Notes: generated from the letters alone by a model not told the origin. DNA of 64,000 nt from Bradyrhizobium guangzhouense (GCF_004114955.1 NZ_CP030053.1:6138001-6202000); one strand, 5' to 3'. Positions 18,575-27,841 are shown, counted from the first letter of the stretch. A program made the numbers and translations.

Positions 18575-20020
18575 TCAATTCTTCGGCAGTCCGGCGACGG
18601 CGCGCGCCGCTCCGGTCAATTCGAGGATATGCAGGCCGGTGTTGGCGCGATCGACGATGTAGATGTAGCCGCGGTCGTCGGTCTCGACATTGTTGGTCTG
18701 GATCGCGACCTTGCAGCGCTCGCCGCCCTCCACCGGAATGCAGCGCTTGTCGGTCGCGCTGGTGATCGCCGGAATGAAATAGCCGACTTCCCTGGGATGA
18801 TAGGGATCGCGGATGTCGAGCGCGCGCACGCCGGCATTGAAGAAGGCGATGAAGGCCATCTTCTTGTAATAGACCGGCGCCATGCTCTCGTTGGAGGAAT
18901 GCGAGCCGAAGCGGCCGCCGCGCTGGCAGAACTGCCCGCTCGCCTCCGGCACGGTGTAGCTCGAGATCATCATCGGCCGGGTCTCGGTGGTGACGTCGGC
19001 GAACCACACCATCTGCCTGGCCTCGCCGCATTCGTTGAGGATCGCCTCGTCCACGATCATGACGATGTCGCGCGTCTTGCCGTCCTTGTCCTCGGCGAAC
19101 TCGGCGACGGGCATGTCGAGCATCGGAAACGTCGTGTGCGCGCCGTTGAAGGCGGACATCGGCAGCCGCGATATCTCGGGAAAGCGCAGATTGTCCGGCG
19201 TCGGCTCCTTCGGCCCGTTCAGCAGCTTCTCGCGATCGACGATCTGCAGGATGCCGCCCTTGTTGGTGCCGTAGCCGAAATAGACGCGGTTGCCGTTCGG
19301 CCCGGTCGAGATCGGTCCATGCAATTCGGTCGGCACCGCGCCGGTCGCGCCGGGCTCCTGACCGGGCAGGCCGAAATCGCGGATCTTTTGCGGATGCGCG
19401 GGATCGGAGAGATCGTAGATCTGCGTCATGCGCCGCGTGCGCCAGTCCGGCGCCCCCGAGACCAGATAGGCAATGCCGGTGTCGCATTCCCACCAGCTCT
19501 TGTGCGTGTCCTTCAAGCCACCGAGGCGCGTGATCAGCACGGGATTGGCGGGGTCAGCGACGTTCCAGATCTCATGCGCCTGGCTGCCGAAGGTGCGCAA
19601 CATGTAGACCGCGTTGGGATCGCCCTTCGGCAACGACTTGCCGTCGCACACGCGCACCATCTGCGCGCCGCCGGATTCGTATTTGCCCTCCTGCCCCGGC
19701 AGATGCCTGAGATATTTCGGATGCGCGGGATCGGTCACGTCGAGGATCGAGGTGCCGTTCGGCTCCGCGTTGCCCGTCATCGGATTGACGGGATCAGGCA
19801 CGTCGTCGGTGCCGCCATGATGACCGATATAGGCGATCCAGCGGTCGCCCTGGTGATGGATGGTCGGCTGATAGGCGCTGCGCGCCTGAAGATCGTTGAA
19901 CCCGACCAGCTTCATGTTTGATGCTTCGGGCGGCGCGCCGATCGTCTGCTTCTGCGCGTGAGCAGACGGGCTGCCGGCAAAAAGGACGAGGGCGGCAGCA
20001 GTCAAGACGCAACGGAACAT
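18575..20020 (-). CDS. Secreted LVIVD-repeat (beta-propeller-like) protein
   Basis: A 481-residue exported protein with a signal peptide (MFRCVLTAAALVLFAGSPSAHAQ). The rest consists of LVIVD-type repeats, the units found in putative beta-propeller surface proteins: GTSILDVTDPAHPKYLRHLP, HEIWNVADPANPVLITRLG, QIYDLSDPAHPQKIRDFG and RALDIRDPYHPREVGYF can be seen. ATG 20020 has GGAGGA eight bases upstream. A ligand or enzymatic activity is not established for such proteins. It forms an operon with the small anchored protein downstream and is divergent from the ArsR operon. Confidence 0.85.
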   Translation of the reverse strand: MFRCVLTAAALVLFAGSPSAHAQKQTIGAPPEASNMKLVGFNDLQARSAYQPTIHHQGDRWIAYIGHHGGTDDVPDPVNPMTGNAEPNGTSILDVTDPAHPKYLRHLPGQEGKYESGGAQMVRVCDGKSLPKGDPNAVYMLRTFGSQAHEIWNVADPANPVLITRLGGLKDTHKSWWECDTGIAYLVSGAPDWRTRRMTQIYDLSDPAHPQKIRDFGLPGQEPGATGAVPTELHGPISTGPNGNRVYFGYGTNKGGILQIVDREKLLNGPKEPTPDNLRFPEISRLPMSAFNGAHTTFPMLDMPVAEFAEDKDGKTRDIVMIVDEAILNECGEARQMVWFADVTTETRPMMISSYTVPEASGQFCQRGGRFGSHSSNESMAPVYYKKMAFIAFFNAGVRALDIRDPYHPREVGYFIPAITSATDKRCIPVEGGERCKVAIQTNNVETDDRGYIYIVDRANTGLHILELTGAARAVAGLPKN

Positions 20021-20100
20021 CAAAGTCCTCCCCGGAACCAATCTGCGTTGGCTGAGCTGCGACGCTAGCACAACCGCTCGCGCGCGCCAAAGACATCATC

Positions 20101-20130
20101 TTGACATGCAACCATTTGGTTGCCTATTAT
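20101..20130 (+). promoter_or_regulatory. Promoter with an ArsR-type operator between -35 and -10
   Basis: A perfect TTGACA (20101-20106) and TATTAT (20125-20130) are 18 bp apart. The spacer is almost filled by an inverted repeat, GCAACCA-TT-TGGTTGC (20108-20123), the obvious operator for the ArsR product encoded just downstream. Binding would block RNA polymerase directly. Transcription should start about seven bases after the -10 box, at the ATG itself. Confidence 0.75.
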
Positions 20131-20137
20131 CGCCGCC

Positions 20138-20452
20138 ATGGATGAAGTCTTCAAAGCGCTCGCCGATGCCTCGCGACGGTCGCTGCTGGACCGGCTTCAC
20201 GCCAGGAACGGCCAGACGTTGAACGAGCTCTGCGACGGCCTCGCGATGACGCGCCAGGCCGTGACAAAACACCTGGCCATCCTGGAAGAGGCCAATCTGG
20301 TCACGGCCATCAAGCATGGCCGCGAGAAGCTGCACTATCTCAACCCGGTGCCGATCCATCAGATCGGCGAACGCTGGATCAGGAAATTCGAGCGCGGCAA
20401 GCTCGCCGCACTCGGCGAGTTGAAACGCCAACTGGAGAAGCGTGATGAGTAA
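20138..20452 (+). CDS. ArsR-family winged-helix repressor
   Basis: A 104-residue ArsR/SmtB-type regulator. The wHTH is visible: EVFKALADASRRSLLDRLH, NGQTLNELCDGLAMTRQAVTKHLAIL and the wing TAIKHGREKLHYLN. There is no Cys cluster for metal binding, so it belongs to the ArsR group that controls SRPBCC (AHSA1) genes and not metal resistance. ATG 20138 is the only start downstream of the promoter's -10 box. It leads an operon with two SRPBCC genes, with overlaps of 8 and 4 bp, and should autoregulate through the inverted repeat at 20108-20123. Confidence 0.9.
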   Translation: MDEVFKALADASRRSLLDRLHARNGQTLNELCDGLAMTRQAVTKHLAILEEANLVTAIKHGREKLHYLNPVPIHQIGERWIRKFERGKLAALGELKRQLEKRDE

Positions 20453-20915
20453 GCCGCAATTCGTCTATGTCACCTACATCGAGACCACGCCAGAAAAGCT
20501 GTGGCAGGCGCTGACGTCGAGCGAGTTCACCAGGCAATACTGGTTCGGCGCCGAGGTCCGCTCCGACTGGAAGGTCGGCTCGCCGTTTGCGCTTGCGCTG
20601 GACGGCGAGGTCACCGATTCGGGCGAAATCCTCGAGGCCGATCCGCCGCGACGGCTGTCCTACAGCTTCAAGCATCACAAATATGAAGAACTGCGTGGCG
20701 AGCCGATCTCGCGCGTCGTCTTCACCCTCGAACCTTTCGGCCCGGTCGTGCGTTTGACCGTGCTGCATGATGGCTTCGTCGAGGGCGGCAAATATCTCGG
20801 CGCCGTCTCCAACGGCTGGCCGGCGATCCTGTCGCAGCTCAAGAGCCTGCTCGAGACCGGCAAGCTGCTCAACATCACGCGCGCAGCCCTCAACAAGGGA
20901 TTCGACGCAAAATGA
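20445..20915 (+). CDS. SRPBCC (AHSA1-like) domain protein 1
   Basis: A 156-residue START-like helix-grip protein of the AHSA1/CalC group, with a hydrophobic cavity for an unknown ligand. Typical marks are YIETTPEKLWQALTSSEFTRQYWFG, then VTDSGEILEADPPRRLSYSF and a C-terminal SNGWPAILSQLKSLLETG. ATG 20445 overlaps the ArsR stop by eight bases. It is clearly paralogous to the next gene. The pairing ArsR plus SRPBCC is common in rhizobia and suggests response to a small hydrophobic compound, which is inference. Confidence 0.88.
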   Translation: MSKPQFVYVTYIETTPEKLWQALTSSEFTRQYWFGAEVRSDWKVGSPFALALDGEVTDSGEILEADPPRRLSYSFKHHKYEELRGEPISRVVFTLEPFGPVVRLTVLHDGFVEGGKYLGAVSNGWPAILSQLKSLLETGKLLNITRAALNKGFDAK

Positions 20916-21424
20916 GCCTCGACCAGTTCAAGCCGCTGACGGTCTACACCATTTACATCGCCTCCACGCCGGAGAAGGTCTGGGAGGCGCTGACCTCGGC
21001 CGAGTTCAGCAAGCAATATTTCTTCGGCAACGCCGTGGAGGTCGAGCCGCGGCTTGGCGGTGCCTTCATCGTGCGCACGCCCGACGGCGCCCTGCATATC
21101 AGCGGCGAGGTGCTCGCCTACGATCCGCCGCGCAAGCTTGCGGTGACGTTCAACGTCAACTGGCCCGAGCTGATCGAGAAGCTGGGGCCGACCCTCGTGA
21201 CCTACGACATCGAGCAAACAGGCGACGCCGTCAGGCTCACCATGAGCGAGGGCCACGATCGCGAGCTCAGCGACGACATTCTCGCCGGCGGCCGGTCGGG
21301 CTGGCCCGCGATCCTGTCCAGCCTCAAGAGCCTGCTCGAGACCGGCAAGCCACTCGTCGTCAAGCTCGGTCCGCCCCAGCGGATGCTGGATGCGCTGAAG
21401 GCGATGGGGATCAAGACGCCGTAG
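20912..21424 (+). CDS. SRPBCC (AHSA1-like) domain protein 2
   Basis: A 170-residue paralogue of the preceding gene and joined to it by an ATGA overlap. Matching blocks are IYIASTPEKVWEALTSAEFSKQYFFG, GEVLAYDPPRKLAVTFNVNW and SGWPAILSSLKSLLETGKPL. The N-terminus is longer by a few residues and the C-terminus adds a short helix (QRMLDALKAMGI). It is a product of tandem duplication within the operon. The ligand is unknown. Confidence 0.88.
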   Translation: MSLDQFKPLTVYTIYIASTPEKVWEALTSAEFSKQYFFGNAVEVEPRLGGAFIVRTPDGALHISGEVLAYDPPRKLAVTFNVNWPELIEKLGPTLVTYDIEQTGDAVRLTMSEGHDRELSDDILAGGRSGWPAILSSLKSLLETGKPLVVKLGPPQRMLDALKAMGIKTP

Positions 21425-21429
21425 GGGCT

Positions 21430-21537
21430 GACCTGTCATTCCGGGGCGCGCGCAGCGCGAGCCCGGAATCCATCGCGCAGCCGCGTTGGCGGATGAATGG
21501 ATTCCGGGTTCGCCCTGCGGGCGCCCCGGAATAACGA
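21430..21537. repeat. Palindromic intergenic repeat, family A (copy 3)
   Basis: CTGTCATTCCGGGGCGCGCG...GGAATCCATCGCG and the inverted arm ATGGATTCCGGGTTCGCCC...CGCCCCGGAATAACG are both present. It lies between the convergent SRPBCC and DUF2189 genes. Confidence 0.75.
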
Positions 21538-22314
21538 CTAGGAGGCCACCGGCACCACCAACCGCCGATAAAGATGCCATGTCGCGTGTCCGAGCACCGG
21601 CAGCGTCACCACGAGACCGAGGAAATACGGCAGCGCCGACACGATCAGCAGCATCACGATGACGGCGGCCCAGCCGATCATCGGCAGCGGGCTCGTCACC
21701 ACCGCGCGCACGCTCGTCACCATGGCGGTGACGAAATCGACCTCGCGATCGAGCAGCAGCGGAAACGACGCCACGGTCAGTGAAAACAGGATCAGCGACA
21801 GCGCCGCGCCGACCGCATTGCCGACCGCGAGGAACAGCAAGCCCTCATTGGTGGTCAGCACCACGGTCATGAATTCCTGCAAGCTCGAGAAAGAGGCGTG
21901 CAGGCCGAGCAAGAGCGCGATCAACAGCCGCACCTGGTACATCCAGATCACGAATACGAACAGCGTAACGAAGGCCATCCAGCCGATTTCGCTACGCGAG
22001 CGTATCGCCGACCAGATCGCGCCGAAAGACACGGGCTCGCCGCGCTCGCGGCGGCGGCTCACCTCGTAAAGACCGATCGCGACGAATGGCCCGATCAGCG
22101 CAAAACCGGCCGCCAGCGGATAGACGAGATAGACCATGCCGAAGGCGGTGAGGCAGAGCATGATGGTGATGCCGCCGACGGCGTAGAGCGCGCCGAAGCA
22201 GAGCCCGTAGAGCGGCAGCGCCTGGAAATCACGCAGGCCTTCGACCAGCGACTCGGCGATGTCGGTCGCCGCAACGGGCCGCACCACCGGATCGACCTTG
22301 CCCGAGATGGACAT
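21538..22314 (-). CDS. DUF2189 family integral membrane protein
   Basis: A 258-residue inner-membrane protein with about six helices, matching the DUF2189 family common in alphaproteobacteria. Visible segments include GITIMLCLTAFGMVYLVYPLA, GWMAFVTLFVFVIWMYQVRLL and AVIVMLLIVSALPYFLGLVVTLPVLGHATWHLYR-like C-terminal sequence. The N-terminus is polar (MSISGKVDPVVRPVAATDIAES). ATG 22314 has GAGGAAGC just upstream. The family has no known function; some members lie near cytochrome oxidase genes, which is not the case here. Confidence 0.82.
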   Translation of the reverse strand: MSISGKVDPVVRPVAATDIAESLVEGLRDFQALPLYGLCFGALYAVGGITIMLCLTAFGMVYLVYPLAAGFALIGPFVAIGLYEVSRRRERGEPVSFGAIWSAIRSRSEIGWMAFVTLFVFVIWMYQVRLLIALLLGLHASFSSLQEFMTVVLTTNEGLLFLAVGNAVGAALSLILFSLTVASFPLLLDREVDFVTAMVTSVRAVVTSPLPMIGWAAVIVMLLIVSALPYFLGLVVTLPVLGHATWHLYRRLVVPVAS

Positions 22315-22554
22315 CAGCTTCCTCCGCACATCGGCGCGATCTTTCGTCGCACGCGGATCGCGATATTAGCGCCCCTTCGCGCAAGCGCAACTTGAGGCGA
22401 ACGACGAGTAGATCGTGGCGGCACCGCAATGCACGCGCCGGGAATCTTTGCCATCGGTATGATTTTCCAGCCGGGAGCTATGGACTGCGCAGACGATCGT
22501 GCCGCAGATTGTACCTTCGAAGACAAACGCGCGAGCAGCGGACCCGTCCGAGCG

Positions 22555-24783
22555 ATGAGCCTGCGTACCCGGTTACTGATCCTCGTCATCGCGGCCATGC
22601 TGGTGCCGGCGAGCCTCGTCGGCCTGCGCTTCGTGCAGAATCGCACCAGCGAGATCAACGCTGCGCTGGCCAATCTCGCTGCTTCGGCCGACGATATCGC
22701 GAGCGATCTCGACGAGAAGATCCAGGGCACGGCCCAGCTTGACTACGGCCTTGCCCGCGCCCGGGATCTCGACACAAGAGACAAGGCGGCGTGCTCTGCG
22801 TTTCTGTCCGATGTGCGCGAGGAATATCCGCAGTTCACGGGAATCTTGACGATCGATCCCGACGGCAGCCTGTTCTGCGACTCGCTCCGCAGCAACCGCA
22901 CGCTCGATCTGAATGATCGTGCCTATTTCAGGCAGGCAAAGGTCTCGCAAGGTACCGTCGCGCTGGAGCCGGTGTTCGGCCGCCTGACCGGACTGTCGGT
23001 CCTCCAGATTGCCTATCCGGTGCGCTCCGAGGCCGGCGCGCTGAAATTCGTCCTGCTCGCCTCGTTCAACCTGAACAAGTTCGCGGAGTTTCACGACAGG
23101 CGCTTGCTCGCCGAGAAGGACATCCTGTTCGTCGACAGCAAGGGTACGGTGCTGGTCGCCCCCAGGGGAGGCGGCTGGAGCGGTTCGGTCGGCGCGTCGA
23201 TCGCTGGCTCCGATCTGTTCCGCTTTGCGGCGTCGCCCGATCACGAACCGTCTCGCGAGGTCACCAATCGCGACGGTCGCACGCAGGTCTGGGCCGTCTC
23301 CCGGTCGCCCTCGATCAGCAAGGCCGGCCTCTACATCATGGTCGGACGCTCCAAGGACGGACTGGTCGCGGCCGCCAACCGCCGGCTCTACGAGGATCTG
23401 GCGATCCTCGCTGTGGCCTCGCTGCTGCTGCTCGCCGGTGTCTGGATCCTCGCGACCGTCAGCGTCGGACGCCAGGTCGGCCGCCTCGCCGCGATGGCGA
23501 AGCGGCTCGGGCTCGGCGATCTCAGCGCTCGTATTCCGCCGCCGCATCCGCGCGGGGAACTCGGCGGATTGATGATGCTGCTCAACGGCACCGCCGAGTC
23601 GCTCGAGCAGCAGCGCGCCGCCATCGCCGATCTCAGCCACAAGCTCAGCCAATCCCAGAAGATGGAGGCGATGGGCCAGCTCACCGGCGGCGTGGCCCAT
23701 GATTTCAACAATCTCCTGACCGTCATCCTGGGCAACTCCGAACATCTCGCCGACAGGCTGGCGGACAACAAGGAATTGCACCGGATCGCAAGCGACATCG
23801 CGACCGCGGCCGAGCGCGGCTCCGACCTGACGCGGAGCCTGCTGGCCTTCGCGCGCAAGCAGCCGCTGCGGCCGCGCCAAATCGACATCGCCGAGAAGGT
23901 CGTCGGCATGGAGCAGTTGCTGCGCCGGTCGCTCGGCGAGCACATCGAATGCAGCTTCGCGTTCGGAGCCGCCCTGTGGCCGGCCAGCGTCGATCCAGGC
24001 CAGCTCGCAACCGCCTTGCTCAACCTCGTGCTCAACGCGCGCGATGCCATGCCTGACGGCGGCAGACTGACGGTCGAGGTGCGCAATGTTTCGCTGGGCT
24101 CGTCCGATCTCGACGTCAACGGCGAGCCGCGGCCGGGCGACTACGTCATGGTGGCCGTGACCGACACCGGCTGCGGCATGGCAGCCGATGTCGCCAACCG
24201 CGCATTCGAGCCGTTCTTCACCACCAAGGAGGTCGGCAAGGGCACAGGCCTCGGCCTGAGCATGGTGTACGGCTTTGCGCAACAGTCCGGCGGACTCGTG
24301 CAGCTACAGTCTCAGCCGGGCGACGGAAGCGTCGTCAGGCTGTTCTTCCCGCGTGTCGCTTCGGCGCCGAACGAGGAGCCGGCTCCCGCGGAACCGATCG
24401 TCGCGCCCGCGGCAAGCGAGACCATTCTCGTGGTCGAGGACGACGACATGGTGCGCGCCTATGTCGAGAGCGAACTCAGAACGCTCGGCTACCGCGTCAT
24501 CGCGACGTCGAACGGGCCCGCGGCACTGGAGTTGCTGCGCCAATCCGGGGATATCCATCTGCTCTTTACCGACGTCGTGATGCCCGGCGGCATGTTCGGA
24601 CCGGAACTTGCGCGGCAAGCCGCAGTGCTGCGACCTGGCCTCAAGGTGCTGTTCACCTCCGGCTACAGCCAGACTCCGGTCAAGACGCCCGACGGGGTCG
24701 ACGCCCGCGTTCTGACCAAGCCGTTCAAGCGGCAGGATCTCGCCGCGATGCTCCGGTCCGCGCTGTCGGCGCCGCTGCGGTAA
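22555..24783 (+). CDS. Hybrid sensor histidine kinase with C-terminal receiver
   Basis: A 742-residue inner-membrane kinase. Order: first helix near residues 7-27 (LLILVIAAMLVPASLVGL), a Cache-like periplasmic sensor to about 280, second helix (LAILAVASLLLLAGVWILA), HAMP, dimerisation domain with phospho-acceptor His382 in GGVAHDFNNLLT, ATPase domain (NARDAMPDGG, DTGCGM, GKGTGLGLSMVYGFA) and a receiver with Asp673 in LLFTDVVMPGG. It belongs to the HWE-free, GGVAHDFNN class that usually passes phosphate to its own receiver. No partner regulator is adjacent. ATG 22555 was preferred because it sits just before the first helix; a start at 22429 would add 42 unlikely residues. Confidence 0.9.
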   Translation: MSLRTRLLILVIAAMLVPASLVGLRFVQNRTSEINAALANLAASADDIASDLDEKIQGTAQLDYGLARARDLDTRDKAACSAFLSDVREEYPQFTGILTIDPDGSLFCDSLRSNRTLDLNDRAYFRQAKVSQGTVALEPVFGRLTGLSVLQIAYPVRSEAGALKFVLLASFNLNKFAEFHDRRLLAEKDILFVDSKGTVLVAPRGGGWSGSVGASIAGSDLFRFAASPDHEPSREVTNRDGRTQVWAVSRSPSISKAGLYIMVGRSKDGLVAAANRRLYEDLAILAVASLLLLAGVWILATVSVGRQVGRLAAMAKRLGLGDLSARIPPPHPRGELGGLMMLLNGTAESLEQQRAAIADLSHKLSQSQKMEAMGQLTGGVAHDFNNLLTVILGNSEHLADRLADNKELHRIASDIATAAERGSDLTRSLLAFARKQPLRPRQIDIAEKVVGMEQLLRRSLGEHIECSFAFGAALWPASVDPGQLATALLNLVLNARDAMPDGGRLTVEVRNVSLGSSDLDVNGEPRPGDYVMVAVTDTGCGMAADVANRAFEPFFTTKEVGKGTGLGLSMVYGFAQQSGGLVQLQSQPGDGSVVRLFFPRVASAPNEEPAPAEPIVAPAASETILVVEDDDMVRAYVESELRTLGYRVIATSNGPAALELLRQSGDIHLLFTDVVMPGGMFGPELARQAAVLRPGLKVLFTSGYSQTPVKTPDGVDARVLTKPFKRQDLAAMLRSALSAPLR

Positions 24784-24828
24784 GGCGGAATGTGTTTTGG
24801 TTGAATCGGTTTGATCCGCGGCCTCCGA

Positions 24829-24852
24829 ACACCTCTCCCGTAGGGAGAGGTG
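24829..24852. repeat. Short family B hairpin
   Basis: CACCTCTCCCGTAGGGAGAGGTG is a perfect hairpin related to the family B repeats. It lies in the convergent gap between the kinase and acyl-CoA synthetase genes and may act as a terminator. Confidence 0.6.
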
Positions 24853-24886
24853 CTCCGAGGCAGCCGATCTTCGCCATCCTCGGAAG

Positions 24887-26497
24887 CTAACCTCTCGCCC
24901 GCAGTTCGCGCCGCAGCACCTTTCCCGTAGCGGTCATCGGCAGTGTCTCGGCGAACTCCACGTAGCGCGGATATTCGTGCGCCGCGAGTTGCACCTTGAC
25001 GAACTCCTGTATTTCGCGCGCGAGCGCATCATCAGCGGCAAAGCCCGGGCGCAGCACGATCCAGGCCTTGATCGATTCGGTGCGGATCGGATCGGGAATG
25101 CCGACCACGGCCGCCATCGCCACCGATGGATGCTTCATCAGCGTATGCTCGATCTCGGACGGACCGACGCGATAGCCGGCCGTGGTGATGACGTCGTCCT
25201 CGCGGCTCACATACCAGAAATAGCCGTCGTCATCCTGCACGCCGAGATCGCCGGTCAGCAAGAACTCGCCGGCATATTTCTTCGCCGTCGCCTCCGGATT
25301 GTGCCAGTATTCGAGCATGGTCACGGGGCATGGCTGGCGCACGCCGATGATGCCGCGCTGGCCGCGCGGCTGTTCCTCGCCCTTGTCGTTGACGATGCGG
25401 ACATCGAAGCCCGGCGTCGCCTTACCCATTGAACCGGGCCGGATCGGAAACAGATTGGAGTTGCTGCCGATCACGAGATTGCACTCGGTCTGACCGAACA
25501 CTTCGTGCGCATCGATGCTGAAGGTCTGGCGCACCCAGCCGAGCAGCTCGCCGCCGAGCGATTCACCGCCGGTGAAAATACTGCGCAGCTTGACGCTCGC
25601 GTGTCTGACGCCCGCCTGCCGCATCAGTTTCAGCGCGGTCGGCGGCAGGAAGACGTTGCGGACGCCGAGATCGGCCATCATCTGCATCGCCGCCTGCGGC
25701 TCGAATTTTCGCGCGCGATGTCCGACCAGCGGAATGCCGTGATACCAGAACGCGAACAGGCCGTTGATGAGACCGCCGATCCAGGCCCAGTCGGCCGGCG
25801 TCCACATCAGGTCGCCGGGGCGCGGCAGGAAGTTGTGGCACATCTCCACGTTCGGGAGATGGCCGAGCACGACGCGATGCGCGTGTAGCGCGCCCTTGGG
25901 ATTACCGGTGGTACCTGAAGTGTAGATGATCAGCGCGGGATCGTCGGCGGAGGTGTCGACGTCGGCAAAATCCTCGGACGCGGCTTCGATTGCCGACCAG
26001 AACGGTTTCGCGCCGGCGTGGACGGCGCCGCTCGTGACGTAGATGTCCTGCAGATAAGGCAGCCGATCGCGGATTTTCGTGAGTTTTTCCCAGCCTGCCT
26101 CATCGGTGACGATCGCCTTGGCTTGCGAATTCGACAGGCGGAATTCGAGCGCATCCTCGCCGAACAGCGCAAACAGGGGGATCGAGATCAGCCCGGAGCG
26201 GAACGCCGCCATATGCGCGATCGGCAGCTCCAGCGACTGCGACAGGAAGACCGCGACGCGATCGCCACGCGAAAGCCCGTCCGCCTTCAGCACATTGGCG
26301 AAGCGGCGCGACATTTCCGCGACCTCGTCGAAAGAGGTGCGTGTGGTGGCACCGATCTCGTCGACATAAACAAGCGCGAGGCGACCGGTGCCGTCGGCGT
26401 GCCGGTCGCAGCACGCTTCTGCGATGTTGAAGCGCGCCGGAATGTCCCAGCGGAAATTGCGATAGAGCTCGTCGTAGGTCGCGGCTTCGGTGAGCAT
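24887..26497 (-). CDS. Acyl-CoA synthetase (AMP-binding, acetyl/medium-chain type)
   Basis: A 536-residue ANL-superfamily ligase that activates a carboxylic acid via an acyl-adenylate and transfers it to CoA. The phosphate-binding loop is IYTSGTTGNPKG (residues 191-202), the A5 region HEVFGQTECN, the hinge FLLTGDLGVQDDDGYFWYVSREDD and the catalytic Lys near 527 in TATGKVLRRE. DWAWIGGL in the middle is typical of the acetyl/medium-chain acyl-CoA synthetases of rhizobia. The exact acid is unknown. It shares its strand with the hydrolase gene upstream, but a repeat lies between them. Confidence 0.9.
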   Translation of the reverse strand: MLTEAATYDELYRNFRWDIPARFNIAEACCDRHADGTGRLALVYVDEIGATTRTSFDEVAEMSRRFANVLKADGLSRGDRVAVFLSQSLELPIAHMAAFRSGLISIPLFALFGEDALEFRLSNSQAKAIVTDEAGWEKLTKIRDRLPYLQDIYVTSGAVHAGAKPFWSAIEAASEDFADVDTSADDPALIIYTSGTTGNPKGALHAHRVVLGHLPNVEMCHNFLPRPGDLMWTPADWAWIGGLINGLFAFWYHGIPLVGHRARKFEPQAAMQMMADLGVRNVFLPPTALKLMRQAGVRHASVKLRSIFTGGESLGGELLGWVRQTFSIDAHEVFGQTECNLVIGSNSNLFPIRPGSMGKATPGFDVRIVNDKGEEQPRGQRGIIGVRQPCPVTMLEYWHNPEATAKKYAGEFLLTGDLGVQDDDGYFWYVSREDDVITTAGYRVGPSEIEHTLMKHPSVAMAAVVGIPDPIRTESIKAWIVLRPGFAADDALAREIQEFVKVQLAAHEYPRYVEFAETLPMTATGKVLRRELRARG

Positions 26498-26571
26498 GGG
26501 CTTGGTCGTCTTCGCGGTGTCTTGTCGCTATTGTCCAGTCTAGAGCCGTGGGGGCTCGGAACAAGCCCTGC

Positions 26572-26680
26572 GGCGTCATTCTGGGGCGCCCGAAGGGCGA
26601 GCCCGGAATCCATCGAGCCGCAGAGAACGTCGCACGATGGATTCCGGGTTCGACGCTGACGCGTCGCCCCGGAATGAAGG
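26572..26680. repeat. Palindromic intergenic repeat, family A (copy 4)
   Basis: CGTCATTCTGGGGCGCCCGAAGGGCGAGCC is followed after a variable centre by ATGGATTCCGGGTTCGACGC...CGCCCCGGAATGAAG. It lies between two genes on the minus strand. Confidence 0.75.
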
Positions 26681-26681
26681 C

Positions 26682-27821
26682 CTATCGCACCGTCGCAAAA
26701 AATTTCCTGACGTCGCGCACGAACAGCTCCGGCTGCTCGAAGGCAGCAAAGTGCCCGCCCCGCTCCATCTCGCTCCAATGCGTGATGTTGGCGAAGTTCG
26801 GCTCCATCCAGCGCCGCACCGGTGTGATGATCTCCTTGGGAAACACGGCGACGCCGGTCGGCACCGTTACCTTTGGCGTCGTGCGGCGCTTGCCAAAGCT
26901 CTCCCAATAGAGCCGCGCGGACGAGGTGGCCGTCTCCGTCGTCCAGTAAAGCATGACGTTGTCGAGCAGTTCGTCCTTGGTGAAGATGTCTTCGGGATGG
27001 CCGTTGCAGTCGGTCCAGGCCCAGAATTTTTCCAGGATCCAGGCCGCCTGCCCGCTCGGCGAATCCGTCAACCCATAACCGAGCGTCTGCGGCCGCGTCG
27101 ATTGCTGTTTGGAATAGCCGGAATCGAGATCGACGTAATGCTTGAGGCCGGCGAGCGCACGCTTCTCTTCCGGTGTCGGCTCGCCCTCGACCTTCGGCGC
27201 GGCGTTGAAGGCGAGCGTGATGTGGATGCCGGCGCAATGCTCCGCATCCCGCGCGCCGAGCGAGGTCGTCACCGCCGAGCCCCAGTCGCCGCCTTGCGCG
27301 CCGTAACTGATGTAGCCGAGCCGGTCCATCAGCTTTGCCCATGTCGCTGCGATGCGGTCGACACCCCAGCCGGTGGTTTTGGGCTTTGCCGAGAAACCAA
27401 AACCCGGCAGCGAGGGGCAGATCAGATGAAACGCGTCCGCTGGATTGCCGCCATGGGCGGCGGGATCGGTGAGCGGTGCAATCACCTTTTGGAATTCCAC
27501 GATCGAGCCGGGCCAGCCGTGGGTGATGATCAGCGGCAGCGCGTCGGGCTCCTTCGAGCGCACGTGCAGGAAATGGATGTCCTGCCCGTCGATCTCGGTG
27601 GTGAATTGCTCGAAGCGATTGAGTTTTGCTTCACGCGCGCGCCAGTCGTAACCGTTGGCCCAGTAGGTGCACATCTCCTGGATCCATGTCAGCGGCGCGC
27701 CCTGGCTCCAGTCATCGACCAATTCCGCCTCCGGCCAGCGCGTGCGTGCGAGGCGTGATTTGAGGTCGGAGAGAATGTCGTCGCTGATGGCGATGCGGAA
27801 CGGCTTGATGGCGCTGGTCAT
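26682..27821 (-). CDS. Epoxide hydrolase-like protein (EHN domain plus alpha/beta hydrolase)
   Basis: A 379-residue protein with the N-terminal epoxide-hydrolase domain (IAISDDILSDLKSRLARTRWP) and an alpha/beta-hydrolase core. The oxyanion-hole motif is ITHGWPGSIVEF, the nucleophile Asp lies in YGAQGGDWGSAVTT, and the catalytic His in ERGGHFAAFEQPE near the end. These fit microsomal-type epoxide hydrolases, which open epoxides by a covalent ester route, though many relatives have other substrates. ATG 27821 matches the family start; an upstream extension would read through a repeat. No signal peptide is seen. Confidence 0.88.
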   Translation of the reverse strand: MTSAIKPFRIAISDDILSDLKSRLARTRWPEAELVDDWSQGAPLTWIQEMCTYWANGYDWRAREAKLNRFEQFTTEIDGQDIHFLHVRSKEPDALPLIITHGWPGSIVEFQKVIAPLTDPAAHGGNPADAFHLICPSLPGFGFSAKPKTTGWGVDRIAATWAKLMDRLGYISYGAQGGDWGSAVTTSLGARDAEHCAGIHITLAFNAAPKVEGEPTPEEKRALAGLKHYVDLDSGYSKQQSTRPQTLGYGLTDSPSGQAAWILEKFWAWTDCNGHPEDIFTKDELLDNVMLYWTTETATSSARLYWESFGKRRTTPKVTVPTGVAVFPKEIITPVRRWMEPNFANITHWSEMERGGHFAAFEQPELFVRDVRKFFATVR

Positions 27822-27841
27822 CAGTTGGCTCCCCATTCTTG

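Noticed and set aside
22573-24282. Long open frame opposite the hybrid kinase gene
   Set aside because: Shadow frame in high-GC DNA with no domain; the + strand kinase is complete.
26637-27758. 373-residue frame opposite the epoxide-hydrolase-like gene
   Set aside because: Shadow frame; the minus-strand gene has intact catalytic motifs.
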